A stretch of 18,386 bases of DNA from JBFILW01 sp041612005 (GTDB lineage: Bacteria; Gemmatimonadota; Gemmatimonadetes; Palauibacterales; Palauibacteraceae). The stretch is taken from the NCBI GenBank assembly GCA_041612005.1, contig JBFILW010000036.1, forward strand, positions 1 to 18,386, written 5' to 3'. The translations under genes and the position numbers were made by a program. The notes under the pieces are model-generated. The model worked only from the letters and a program-made list of their open reading frames with translations. It had not been told where the DNA came from and searched no databases. This document shows positions 6,686 through 14,619 of the stretch, one piece after another (within the stretch, counting starts at the first letter, position 1; every line of letters begins with the position of its first letter).

Positions 6686-7969
6686 CTATTCGTACCGCAG
6701 AGCGTCGACGGGGTCCTTCTTCGCGCCGCGCGATGCGGGGTAGAGGCCGAAGCCGACTCCGGTCAGCGCGGAGACGATGAGAGCCGCGGCGATCGACCAC
6801 AGAGGTACCTGGGCGGGAACCGGCGTCCAGGCCGTGAGACCGTAGATGATCAGGCCGCCCAGGATCAGGCCCACCGCCCCGCCGATCAGTGTCAGCGTCG
6901 CGGCCTCCACCAGGAACTGCCACATGATCTCGCGGCGTGTCGCCCCCATCGCCTTGCGCAGGCCGATTTCGCGGGTTCTCTCGGTGACTGAGATCATCAT
7001 GATTCCGATCACTCCGACGCCGCCCACCAGGAGCCCGACGCTCGACAGCGCGACCATCACCGCGAACAAGACGGAGGTGAGATTGCCCCAGAAGTCCATG
7101 ATCTCCTCCTGGGTGACGAGAGCGAAATTGTCCGCTTCGCCCGGGTTGAGACCCCGAATCTGACGCATCCGACCGCGGACCGCATCAAGGGCCTGGTCCA
7201 GCGTCACGCCCTCCGCGGGCCGAATCACGAACGACATCAGCCGGTCCCACGGGTCGAGGTACTTCTCGGAGGCGTAGAACGGGATGAACACGTAGTGGTT
7301 CGCCAGTCTGGCGAAAAGGTTCGGTGGGGGTCGGTACACGCCGACCACGCGGAATCGCATTCCCGGCTCTCCCCGCTGTCCGATCATGATGTTTCTGCCA
7401 ATCGGATCGCGGCGGCCAAACAGATCGACCGCCGTCGCGGAATCGATGACCGCCACGTTGGCCCGTCGCTCGTCCTCTGTCTCCGTGAAAAAGCGGCCGT
7501 CGATGATGTCGCCGTTATCGATCTCCATGTAGATGGCCGACGCACCCACGAGCGACGCTCCCACCTGGTCGGATCCGGCCCGGGCGATGTACCCCATGCC
7601 ACCGAGGTCAAAGAACGGTTCCACGTCTCGGATCTGCGGCAGGGCGGCGAGCTCGCGGGTCCATTTGGCGTCGAGAGGCTGATTCCGCATCCACTCGCTC
7701 TCCTCGTCCTCGAACCCGGTCGAGAAGTCGGTCCAGTTGGCGTGAGAAAGGTAAAAGGTGGTCACGCCACGCGAGGCAATAATGCTCCCGAAGTCGTTGT
7801 TGATGCCCTGAATGACTGCGGCCATCACCATGACGACCATCACGCCGATCGTCACGCCGAGGATGGTGAGGCCGCTGCGGACCTTGTTGGAGCGCAGCGA
7901 GTCGAACGCGATGACAACGCCCTCGCCGAACGCGCTCAGCCATCTCCCGAAACCTCGTCGCTCACTCAT
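6686..7969 (-). CDS. ABC transporter permease 2, MacB/FtsX family
   Basis: A 427-residue permease of the MacB/FtsX type. It has one N-terminal membrane helix (about 33-53, SGLTILGVTIGVMVVMVMAA), a large periplasmic MacB-like core (about 55-295), and three C-terminal helices (about 297-325, 350-378, 388-410). The conserved cytoplasmic motif SVTERTREIGLRKAMGA (327-343) couples such permeases to the ATPase. It ends DPVDALRYE, almost identical to the end of permease 1. I start at ATG 7969, overlapping permease 1 by 8 bases; an in-frame extension to 8038 lacks conservation. Compared with permease 1, its core has an extra acidic segment (STGFEDEESEW). It probably forms a heterodimer with permease 1. 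Confidence 0.92.
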   Translation of the reverse strand: MSERRGFGRWLSAFGEGVVIAFDSLRSNKVRSGLTILGVTIGVMVVMVMAAVIQGINNDFGSIIASRGVTTFYLSHANWTDFSTGFEDEESEWMRNQPLDAKWTRELAALPQIRDVEPFFDLGGMGYIARAGSDQVGASLVGASAIYMEIDNGDIIDGRFFTETEDERRANVAVIDSATAVDLFGRRDPIGRNIMIGQRGEPGMRFRVVGVYRPPPNLFARLANHYVFIPFYASEKYLDPWDRLMSFVIRPAEGVTLDQALDAVRGRMRQIRGLNPGEADNFALVTQEEIMDFWGNLTSVLFAVMVALSSVGLLVGGVGVIGIMMISVTERTREIGLRKAMGATRREIMWQFLVEAATLTLIGGAVGLILGGLIIYGLTAWTPVPAQVPLWSIAAALIVSALTGVGFGLYPASRGAKKDPVDALRYE

Positions 7970-9206
7970 AGCGCAGTGCCTCGATCGGGTCGAGGCGTGC
8001 CGCCCGGTAGGCCGGGTACACACCCGAGAGGAGACCAACGGTCAGTCCGAGGACGAGTGCGAGCGCCATCACCCAGGGCGCCACGGTAGCGGGGAGTGGG
8101 GTGAAGGCCGATACCAGCTTCGCGGTTCCGATCCCGAGCCCCATCCCGAGCGCCGAACCGACCAGCGTGAGCGTCGAAGCCTCGGCCAGGAACTGGAGCA
8201 GGATGTCACGCTGCCGCGCACCGAGCGCTTTCCGCACCCCGATCTCGCGCGTCCGGTTGGTGACCGAGAGCAGCATGATGTTCATGATCACGATGCCGCC
8301 AACGACGAGCGCGACAGACACGAGTCCCGGCAGGGCCGCCATCAGGATGTCGTTGATCTTCTCCCACACGTCCAGGATCTCGCTCGACGTCTGGAGATGG
8401 AAGTCGTTCTCCTCGCTCGGACGGAGTTGCCGGTCACTTCGCAGCGCCCCTTCGACAGCCATCATGGCCGCGTCCATCTCCTCCATGCTGTGCATCTTAA
8501 CGTCGATCTCGTCGACTTCATCGGCGTTGATGGCCAGCGCCTCGAGATACGTCTGGAAGGGAATCAGAACCGCGGAGTCCCAGATGTCGCCGATCAAGCC
8601 GCCCCGCCGCTCGAACACGCCGATGACCTCGAAGCGGTGCGCGCCGAGACGTATGTGCTGGCCGAGGGCATCCCCGCCGGGGAACAGCTTGTCCACGATC
8701 TGCGGCCCGAGGACCGCGACGCGCACGGCCTGCCTCTGCTCGACTGAGGATGGCGCGCGGCCGATCTCCACGTCCCACCCCTTGGCCGCCGCGTAGTCCT
8801 CAGAACCCCCGATCACGAGGATATTTCGTCGACGGCGCTCGCCCGCCCGCACATCTCGGAACGGCCGTCCCGCGTTCCATGCGATGTACATCGCGTCGGG
8901 CACGGCCTTGCGAACCACTTCGACGTCATGGGTCTTGAGGTACGGATTGCGGGCTTCCCGCCGCCTCCGCTCCTGCGATTCCGCACCCGTAGTCACCTGG
9001 GTTCGCCGCACGACCGTGAAGGTGTTGATGCCGAAGATCGAACCGGCGAAATCGTCGCGCACGTAGCGGTTCATCCCCTCCACGATCGTGATCACGGCGA
9101 TCAGAAACATGATGCCGATGATGACACCGATGAGGCTGAAGAATGACTTCAGCTTATGGGCGACGATCTGCTGCAGGGCCAGCCGAATGCCTTCGAGGAA
9201 GTGCAT
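7962..9206 (-). CDS. ABC transporter permease 1, MacB/FtsX family
   Basis: A 414-residue MacB-type permease. Helix 1 spans about 21-43 (SFFSLIGVIIGIMFLIAVIT), the periplasmic core about 45-280 including a basic stretch RRRREARNPYL region near 80-90, and helices 2-4 lie near 286-316, 340-365 and 376-398. Motifs: TNRTREIGVRKALGARQRDIL (316-336, ATPase-coupling), GVYPAYRAARLDPIEALRYE at the C-terminus. Unlike classical MacB, no ATPase domain is fused; the ATPase is the separate gene 20 bases upstream. The periplasmic core binds adaptor proteins in known MacAB complexes, so its partner here is likely the SPOR-tailed adaptor encoded first in the operon. Substrate unknown: macrolide, peptide, lipid or lipoprotein are all possible for this family. 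Confidence 0.93.
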   Translation of the reverse strand: MHFLEGIRLALQQIVAHKLKSFFSLIGVIIGIMFLIAVITIVEGMNRYVRDDFAGSIFGINTFTVVRRTQVTTGAESQERRRREARNPYLKTHDVEVVRKAVPDAMYIAWNAGRPFRDVRAGERRRRNILVIGGSEDYAAAKGWDVEIGRAPSSVEQRQAVRVAVLGPQIVDKLFPGGDALGQHIRLGAHRFEVIGVFERRGGLIGDIWDSAVLIPFQTYLEALAINADEVDEIDVKMHSMEEMDAAMMAVEGALRSDRQLRPSEENDFHLQTSSEILDVWEKINDILMAALPGLVSVALVVGGIVIMNIMLLSVTNRTREIGVRKALGARQRDILLQFLAEASTLTLVGSALGMGLGIGTAKLVSAFTPLPATVAPWVMALALVLGLTVGLLSGVYPAYRAARLDPIEALRYE

Positions 9207-9226
9207 GAGGGGCGTCCCGCGCTCGC

Positions 9227-9946
<720 letters not shown>

Positions 9947-9982
9947 CCGATCCTCGATCTATGAGTTGGTCGCCCGACTCCG

Positions 9983-11845
9983 TCAGCCGGCCGTGCCGCG
10001 GCGCACGACGAGCGGTACCTGGTCCGCGTTGACCACGCCGGCGGGGAGGGGAAGTGCCGCGTCCTTCTCTTCGAACGCTCCGGAAAGCAGTTGGTACACG
10101 GTCGCGGTTTCGCTTTGAGCCGGTAGGATGTAGCAGTCCAGGCCCTCGCCCTCGAAGCGCTCCTCCGCCTCGCGGGCGTCCGCCATCGTCGAATAACTGC
10201 CGATCTGGTACGTCAGTTTGACCGGGCGCACGTCCCACTCATTCCGAGCCTCTTTGCTGCCGGACGCCACCAGCTCATCCATGAGGCTCATTGCCGCCTC
10301 GCGGTCGGCGAGGGCGCCGACGAACACCCGGTAGTAGGTTTCGCCGTCGAGACGGGTCGGCGAGACGAAGGCGATCGTGCCCACGGCGTCATCGAGATCG
10401 TTCGCGTGCCGCCGCGCCTCGTCCGGCGATGCGTAGCTGGCCACCAGCAGCGAGTACGGAAGCTCCGTTCCCGCCAGGGTGCCCGCGCTCTCGCTCTCCG
10501 GCTCCGGAGTGGCTGCTGTGGCGGCCGCGGGTCCTCCGGCTACCGTCGTCTCGTCGCCTTCGGTTCCGCCCTCGCCGCCCTTGTCCCTGGGAGCGGTGTC
10601 GTCACCCGTGACTTTCACGCGCGCGCCGTCCGAAAGATCGCGAATCGCCTGGTAAGTGCCCGAGACGATGGTCTCCCCCTCTTCCAATCCGCTCAGCACC
10701 TCGAAGTAATTGTTGCCCGCGATTCCCACTTCGACCGGACGGAAGCGAACCCGGTCGCCGTCAAGCACGAAGACGCCCTCGACCTCGTCCGACTCATCAT
10801 CGCCAGGCTCGCCTTCGGGCAGGTTCTCGTTCGGGATCTCCTCGATATCGTCCCGCGACACGAGGGTCAGCGAGATGATCGGGATCGCCAGCGATCCGCG
10901 GCTCGCAGCCGTCACCACATCCGATGTCGCCGAGAGGTCCGGGCGGATGCCCGGAGGCGGGTCTTCAAGCTCGATACGGACCTCGAAGTCGATTGCCTGC
11001 TCGGCGGAGCTCTGCAGCGAGCTGCGCGGTCTGATCGAGCTGTTGCCGATCTTGGTCACCCGTCCCACGAAGGTCTTGCCGGGGAAGGCGTCGATCTCGA
11101 TCAGGGTGGAATCGCCGATGCTGATCTCGGGGACATCCGTCTCGTCCACCTCGACCACGGCCTCCATCTCGGAAAGGTCAGCCACCGTGAGCAGGAGGCT
11201 GCCGGGGTTGTTCATCGTACCGACGATCGCCGTTTCGCCGCGCTCCACGTTGAGGCGCGTGATGCGACCGCTCATCGGGGCCCGGATGACGGTCTTGTCC
11301 AGCAGGTCCTGCGCCTCGGCGAGATTGGCGCTCGCCCGGGCCACGCCGTGCTCGGCCGCCCTCCAGAGGGCCTCTTGGACTGCAGCCTCGGTCCGCGCCA
11401 GCTCCAGCTCCTGGTCCGTGACCAGGTCCGGCGTCGCGTCCTTGAGCGCCTGGGTCCGCCCGTAGTCACGTTGAGCCTGCTCGTACGCCGAGCGTGCCTG
11501 CGCCTCACGCGCTCGCGCCTCGGCGAGGCCGGCCTGGAACTGCTGGACGGCCGCCCGATAGCGGGCGGGGTCGATGACAAGGAGGAGGTCGCCCTCGGTG
11601 ACGTCCTGCCCCTCCTCCACCGGGAGCTCCACGATTCGTCCGGAGATGTCGGCACTGATGTCGACGGAGCGCTTGGGCTCGATGTGTCCGCTGGCGGTCA
11701 CCTTCGCGACCAGGTCTCGACGGCTGACCTGCTCGACTCGGACATCCGTGACCTGGCCGCTCTCCGACCTCAGCGAGAGGACGGCGAAGATAGCCAGCAC
11801 GACGACGACGCCAATCCCTATGAGTACTTTACGCTTACGGCTCAT
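9983..11845 (-). CDS. MacA/HlyD-like periplasmic adaptor with two C-terminal SPOR-like repeats
   Basis: A 620-residue adaptor, far longer than typical MacA (about 370-400). Residues 7-24 are a single signal-anchor helix. Residues 55-92 and 185-225 form the split lipoyl-like barrel (SADISGRIVELPVEEGQDVTEGD and VIRAPMSGRITRLNVERGE), around an alpha-hairpin (95-182) rich in Ala/Glu/Arg. The beta-barrel and membrane-proximal domains follow to about 412, with an acidic insert near 333-356. Then comes a Gly/Thr/Glu/Ala linker (412-462) and two repeats: YSLLVASYASPDEARRHAND plus YYRVFVGALADREAA (about 463-528), and TYQIGSYSTMADAREAEERF plus YQLLSGAFEEKDAA (about 543-612). These match the SPOR fold pattern. 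It heads the exporter operon. No clear Shine-Dalgarno precedes ATG 11845. Confidence 0.88.
   Translation of the reverse strand: MSRKRKVLIGIGVVVVLAIFAVLSLRSESGQVTDVRVEQVSRRDLVAKVTASGHIEPKRSVDISADISGRIVELPVEEGQDVTEGDLLLVIDPARYRAAVQQFQAGLAEARAREAQARSAYEQAQRDYGRTQALKDATPDLVTDQELELARTEAAVQEALWRAAEHGVARASANLAEAQDLLDKTVIRAPMSGRITRLNVERGETAIVGTMNNPGSLLLTVADLSEMEAVVEVDETDVPEISIGDSTLIEIDAFPGKTFVGRVTKIGNSSIRPRSSLQSSAEQAIDFEVRIELEDPPPGIRPDLSATSDVVTAASRGSLAIPIISLTLVSRDDIEEIPNENLPEGEPGDDESDEVEGVFVLDGDRVRFRPVEVGIAGNNYFEVLSGLEEGETIVSGTYQAIRDLSDGARVKVTGDDTAPRDKGGEGGTEGDETTVAGGPAAATAATPEPESESAGTLAGTELPYSLLVASYASPDEARRHANDLDDAVGTIAFVSPTRLDGETYYRVFVGALADREAAMSLMDELVASGSKEARNEWDVRPVKLTYQIGSYSTMADAREAEERFEGEGLDCYILPAQSETATVYQLLSGAFEEKDAALPLPAGVVNADQVPLVVRRGTAG
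9986..10459 (-). other. Two tandem SPOR-like domains within the adaptor
   Basis: Both copies have the SPOR hallmarks in order: an opening strand of the form (Y/T)xLQVGSY, a helix starting ADA or PDEAR, and a later YxVxxGxFxxxxxA strand-turn. Copy 1 covers adaptor residues 463-528 and copy 2 residues 543-612. Copy 2 is less regular towards its end. SPOR domains bind glycan strands lacking stem peptides, usually at division sites. The domain call is by eye; a profile search is needed. Confidence 0.72.
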
Positions 11846-12057
11846 TGTCGTTTGTCAGGTAAGACGCCGAGGGCGCCGGGCCGCGCCCTGAGATTCATTC
11901 AGCGTCGGGAGATAGCGGACGCCCGTAAACGGGGCTGTTCCGGCCCACATCAGGTACGCCCGAGCGGCCCGATAGGTTTCAGCGGGCTCCAGAGGCGTAA
12001 ACCGCTAGAACGTTAACACCTTAGCGGGTCAGGCCGTTCAAGCGGCCACCCGCTCCA
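11846..12057. other. Intergenic region: end of Yip1 operon and start of exporter operon
   Basis: A 212-base spacer between two - strand operons. Next to the yip1-like stop there are two inverted repeats (12032-12047 and 12002-12027). A weak promoter-like pair for the exporter operon can be read on the - strand, TTGAAC (12041-12036) and TGTTAA (12018-12013) with 17 bases between; the -10 match is poor and the elements overlap the hairpins, so I do not trust it. I see no open reading frame of note. Confidence 0.4.
12002..12047 (-). terminator. Tandem hairpins after the Yip1-family gene
   Basis: Reading on the - strand from the stop at 12058, there is first GGCCG-CTTGAA-CGGCC (12047-12032), a perfect 5-bp stem, then CCGCTA-14 bases-TAGCGG (12027-12002), a perfect 6-bp stem. 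Neither has a following T-run. They sit 11 and 31 bases after the stop, where a terminator or 3'-end stabiliser would be expected. Confidence 0.35.
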
Positions 12058-12792
12058 TCAGCTTCCCGGAGTGAGCGCCGCACCGACCGCGACGACGAGC
12101 GCGAAAATGATGAACAGGATGATCGCGATGCCGCCGATGGACCGGTTCATGTAAAGCTTGCTGAGACCGATCGCCAGCACGATCGTCGCCCAGATCGCGA
12201 AAATGTCCAGACCGGTCAGGAAGTTGTTCAGAAACCCCGAGTCGACCGGTGACAACAGGCCCAGGTTCAATCCGGCTCTTACGTCTTCCTTTGCTATCTT
12301 GAGCGGCACGGAAACCACCGAACCGACCGCGGTGATCAGCGAGGCGTGACTTGTAAAGGAGAATAGCTGCTTGAATCTCGCCTCCCCGCCCATGAACACG
12401 TTGAACACCAGCATGATGATGCCGACGAAGATGACGAAGAAGATCCCGGCGACCGTTGAGTTCAGGAGCATGCTCGCTGCACGGCCGGCTGGCGAGGCGA
12501 AGAAATCCGCGACCCTCTCGACGCCCTCGATCTGCTCTGGTGACGCGTCGGTCGCTACCCCCTGTGTAATCTGTTCGCGAACCATCTCCTCCGGCAGAAG
12601 CAGGCTGGTCGCGGCTCCGGTAAGCACGAGGACGAGGAGGAAGGCACCCAGCCACTTTGGTGTGTGCTTGAGACGCCCGAAGAGCGCCCCCGGCGATACG
12701 AACACCATGATCAAGCGGGTGAAGAGGTTCGGCAGCGGCTTCTCTCCATCCGCGGCGGCTTCGGTTCGAGCGCTGTTCATGGCATCGACCAT
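12058..12792 (-). CDS. Yip1-family (YIP1 domain) multi-pass membrane protein
   Basis: A 244-residue inner-membrane protein. After a polar N-terminus (1-22) with FTRLIMVFVSPGALFGRLK (24-42), a typical lead-in to bacterial Yip1 domains, there are five predicted membrane helices near 48-66, 109-134, 147-164, 191-213 and 219-241. The loop QLFSFTSHASLI (142-153) is also usual in the family. Bacterial Yip1 proteins have no settled function; the eukaryotic relatives act in vesicle traffic. The ATG at 12792 follows the stop of the secreted-protein gene by three bases, with GGGAGAG overlapping that stop as ribosome site, so it is the third gene of the operon. Confidence 0.83.
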   Translation of the reverse strand: MVDAMNSARTEAAADGEKPLPNLFTRLIMVFVSPGALFGRLKHTPKWLGAFLLVLVLTGAATSLLLPEEMVREQITQGVATDASPEQIEGVERVADFFASPAGRAASMLLNSTVAGIFFVIFVGIIMLVFNVFMGGEARFKQLFSFTSHASLITAVGSVVSVPLKIAKEDVRAGLNLGLLSPVDSGFLNNFLTGLDIFAIWATIVLAIGLSKLYMNRSIGGIAIILFIIFALVVAVGAALTPGS

Positions 12793-12795
12793 CGG

Positions 12796-13542
12796 TCACT
12801 CTCCCTCAGTTCGGGTAGCCAGCCAACCGGTGTCGGGCAACGAGACCCGGAGAACCCGGCCCCCGGGACCCACCCAGACCTCGGCCTTTCGGCCGTCCAG
12901 CTGTACCTCGTATCGCGTTACGGCGACCTCCCGCCCCGCGATCGTCTGCGTCGCGTCGCCGATTCTGCGGACGCGAGCCTTCGCCGCCGCGTTCCTGCTC
13001 GGAACGATGATCGGCACGGTTCCCCCCTGCGCGCTGCTTCCGTTGGGCGATAGCCGCTGGAACAGGAGCACGAAATGGTGCGCCGCGCCGTGTTCAAGAA
13101 TAATCGTCCCGCTCTCCGTACCGAACTCTTTGAAGCGTTCGCCTGCCCCGGTGGCAGTGTGGATCATCAGACCGTTCTCGGTGCGCCGCCCGATTACTGT
13201 CTGGGTTGGTCCGGCCAGATACCGAAGATCGTAGATCTCGGGCTCGAGATCGGCATTCGTCTGCATGCGGACCTCGAACGGCCACCACGGGTCCTCCCCC
13301 TTCTCCAACTGGAGCCGCCCCACCGCGCGCACCTTGGTGCCGACCTTACGGATAGCGAAGACCTCGGTCCCCACCCGACGGCCGTTTACCACAATCTCGA
13401 ACCGACCGGCGTCGATCTCCTCGTCCGCAGCGGCACCGGCCTGCTGAGTGGCCGCCAGCGGCGACGGATCCGCGATCAGCGTCAGGCCGGCCAATGCCAT
13501 CGGCAGCAGCGGGCGGATCCGGCGCCCTTCAGGCTGGGCCAT
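12796..13542 (-). CDS. Secreted protein of unknown function (DUF3108-like beta-rich fold)
   Basis: A 248-residue protein with an N-terminal signal peptide: basic RRIR, hydrophobic PLLPMALAGLTLIA, probable cleavage near SPLAA (about residue 31). The mature part alternates short beta strands such as FEIVVNGRRVGTEVF, TKVRAVGRLQLEKG and AEVWVGPGGRVLRVSLP. The layout, with a strand reading 'X-G-T-E-x-F' followed by a modified-carbohydrate-style barrel, resembles the DUF3108/DUF6134 group of envelope proteins, but I cannot be sure. I choose ATG 13542 because GGGAG lies five bases before it; ATG 13554 is an alternative. It overlaps the creatininase gene end by 14 bases. No catalytic motif recognised. 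Confidence 0.72.
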   Translation of the reverse strand: MAQPEGRRIRPLLPMALAGLTLIADPSPLAATQQAGAAADEEIDAGRFEIVVNGRRVGTEVFAIRKVGTKVRAVGRLQLEKGEDPWWPFEVRMQTNADLEPEIYDLRYLAGPTQTVIGRRTENGLMIHTATGAGERFKEFGTESGTIILEHGAAHHFVLLFQRLSPNGSSAQGGTVPIIVPSRNAAAKARVRRIGDATQTIAGREVAVTRYEVQLDGRKAEVWVGPGGRVLRVSLPDTGWLATRTEGE

Positions 13543-14281
13543 TCTCACTCCCATGCAGACGGCCACTGATGTGATCGACGAGGTACTCATAAATATTCCG
13601 GCCTTCCTCGGCAGATGCCAGCGACGGCCGTCCGAGTACGCCGTCCGACCCCTCCGGAGGTACCGGCTCCTCGCCGATCACGAGCTGTCGGACTTGGGAC
13701 GGCGAAAGCACCCGATCCCGAACTGCATCGACCCGGACCAGCTCGGGCGCCAGATAAAGCATGAGAGCGGTCGCGACTTCGCCGGCGTGCTGAGCGGCGA
13801 GCGGCGCCCCGATGAACGGGGATAGGTCGATCGAGTGCAGATCGACGGCCCTGACGCGGACCGAGTCGCTCACGACCGTCGCGATCGCTCGCAGGTGAGG
13901 GCCGAAGCCGTGTGCCGTCATAAGCACGATCTCCGACAACCCGTGGCGCGCCCAGCTCTCGACCAGCTCGTTGAGCACCCGGTGCAGCGTCTTCGCGTCG
14001 AGCGATGCGGTGCCCGCATACTCCCGCTCGCCGCGGGAAGCAACGCTGTACGGGAGCGTGGGCGCCACGAGAATGCCGTGGCGGCGTGCGATGTCCTCCG
14101 CGATGCGCGTAATGATGAACGTATCGGTCCCGAGCGGAAGGTGCGGTCCGTGCTGTAGACAGCTGCCGACCGGCAGGATCATTCGCGGGTCGCGGCGCAG
14201 GGCCTCCAGCGCTCCGGTCCAGCTGAGCTGGTCCAGGCGAAGCGGCCCCGGGGCTTCGGAGCGAACGGCGTCTGATGTCAT
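13529..14281 (-). CDS. Creatininase-family amidohydrolase-like protein, with altered metal site
   Basis: A 250-residue member of the creatininase/MftE fold. Recognisable family blocks: MILPVGSCLQHGPHLPLGTDT (34-54), APTLPYSVASRGEREYAGTASL (73-94), the LVESWARHGLSEIVLMTAHG block (106-125), QHAGEVATALMLYLAPELVRVD (164-185), and SAEEGRNIYEYL. The usual GSxEQHGPHLP is GSCLQHGPHLP, so the metal-ligand Glu is Leu42, and the usual NGHGGN is TAHGFGP. His44, Asp53, His124 and Glu168 remain. Family members hydrolyse cyclic amides or formamides, or truncate peptides in cofactor maturation; the substrate here is unknown and activity is uncertain. First gene of a three-gene operon; a hairpin sits directly before its ATG. 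Confidence 0.87.
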   Translation of the reverse strand: MTSDAVRSEAPGPLRLDQLSWTGALEALRRDPRMILPVGSCLQHGPHLPLGTDTFIITRIAEDIARRHGILVAPTLPYSVASRGEREYAGTASLDAKTLHRVLNELVESWARHGLSEIVLMTAHGFGPHLRAIATVVSDSVRVRAVDLHSIDLSPFIGAPLAAQHAGEVATALMLYLAPELVRVDAVRDRVLSPSQVRQLVIGEEPVPPEGSDGVLGRPSLASAEEGRNIYEYLVDHISGRLHGSENGPA

Positions 14282-14284
14282 GTT

Positions 14285-14314
14285 CTCGGTTGTGAGGACG
14301 TTATTCCTCCCGAG
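14285..14314 (-). promoter_or_regulatory. Leader hairpin before the creatininase-family gene
   Basis: On the - strand the leader reads CTCGG-GAGGA-ATAACG-TCCTC-ACAA-CCGAG, giving two stacked perfect 5-bp stems with a 6-base loop and a 4-base bulge. It ends three bases before the ATG at 14281. The 5' arm contains GGGAGGA, the best Shine-Dalgarno-like string in the leader, which would be paired in this structure. It could act on translation, or be a palindromic operator between divergent genes. Confidence 0.5.
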
Positions 14315-14338
14315 CGTGCGAGCGACACGATGGAGCGT

Positions 14339-14350
14339 TGCCGCGCGGCA
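14339..14350. repeat. 12-bp perfect palindrome in the divergent promoter region
   Basis: TGCCGCGCGGCA lies between the creatininase-family gene (-) and the small membrane-protein gene (+), 18 bases before the latter's ATG. A possible operator half-pair or hairpin; high GC makes chance occurrence plausible. Confidence 0.3.
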
Positions 14351-14367
14351 GGCAAGATGGTTGATTC

Positions 14368-14604
14368 ATGTATATGAGGTTCGCGTTCTGGTTGACCGTT
14401 CTGACCGTGGTCGCGGTGGTCGTTCGCTTGCTCAGGAGCCGGGCCCGCGCCGGTCGCGGCTCCGTGACCGACGAAATGGTGAGCCAGATCGAGCACCAGG
14501 GAACTTTGCGGGTAGAAGAGCGCGAGCCACTGGACATCGAGGACGTCCGCGCCGAAGAGGATTCGTTCTGGTCCGAGACGTGGGACGAGCCCGAGGAGAT
14601 CTGA
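14368..14604 (+). CDS. Small single-helix membrane protein, unknown function
   Basis: A 78-residue predicted inner-membrane protein. Residues 4-23 form one hydrophobic helix (RFAFWLTVLTVVAVVVRLL), followed by a basic stop-transfer segment RSRARAGR and a strongly acidic C-terminal tail (VEEREPLDIEDVRAEEDSFWSETWDEPEEI region, about 48-78). The helix-basic-acidic layout suggests N-out/C-in. It resembles no named family that I can recognise. The ATG at 14368 (or 14374) has only weak ribosome-site support. The gene lies 15 bases before the next, lipoprotein gene on the same strand, so the two are probably cotranscribed. The coding call rests on the clean hydrophobic/charged pattern and on orientation. 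Confidence 0.62.
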   Translation: MYMRFAFWLTVLTVVAVVVRLLRSRARAGRGSVTDEMVSQIEHQGTLRVEEREPLDIEDVRAEEDSFWSETWDEPEEI

Positions 14605-14605
14605 G

Positions 14606-14611
14606 AAGGAG
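14606..14611 (+). promoter_or_regulatory. Strong ribosome binding site deciding a GTG start
   Basis: AAGGAG sits eight bases before the GTG at 14620, which fixes the start of the small lipoprotein gene and favours GTG over later ATG codons. Confidence 0.65.
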
Positions 14612-14619
14612 TAGGAGCA

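Noticed and set aside
7812..8747. A 311-codon open frame on the + strand.
   Set aside because: It covers parts of two well-conserved permease genes on the other strand and its His/Asp/Arg-rich product shows no domain.
10406..12016. A 536-codon open frame on the + strand.
   Set aside because: It lies antisense to the adaptor gene, whose - strand product has clear family motifs. Its translation is Arg/Asp/Leu-rich with no recognisable domain, as expected of an antisense frame in high-GC DNA.
12013..12041. Sigma70-like promoter for the exporter operon (TTGAAC-17-TGTTAA on the - strand).
   Set aside because: The -10 box matches only three of six consensus bases and the elements overlap the hairpins after the Yip1 gene, so it is not called as a separate feature.
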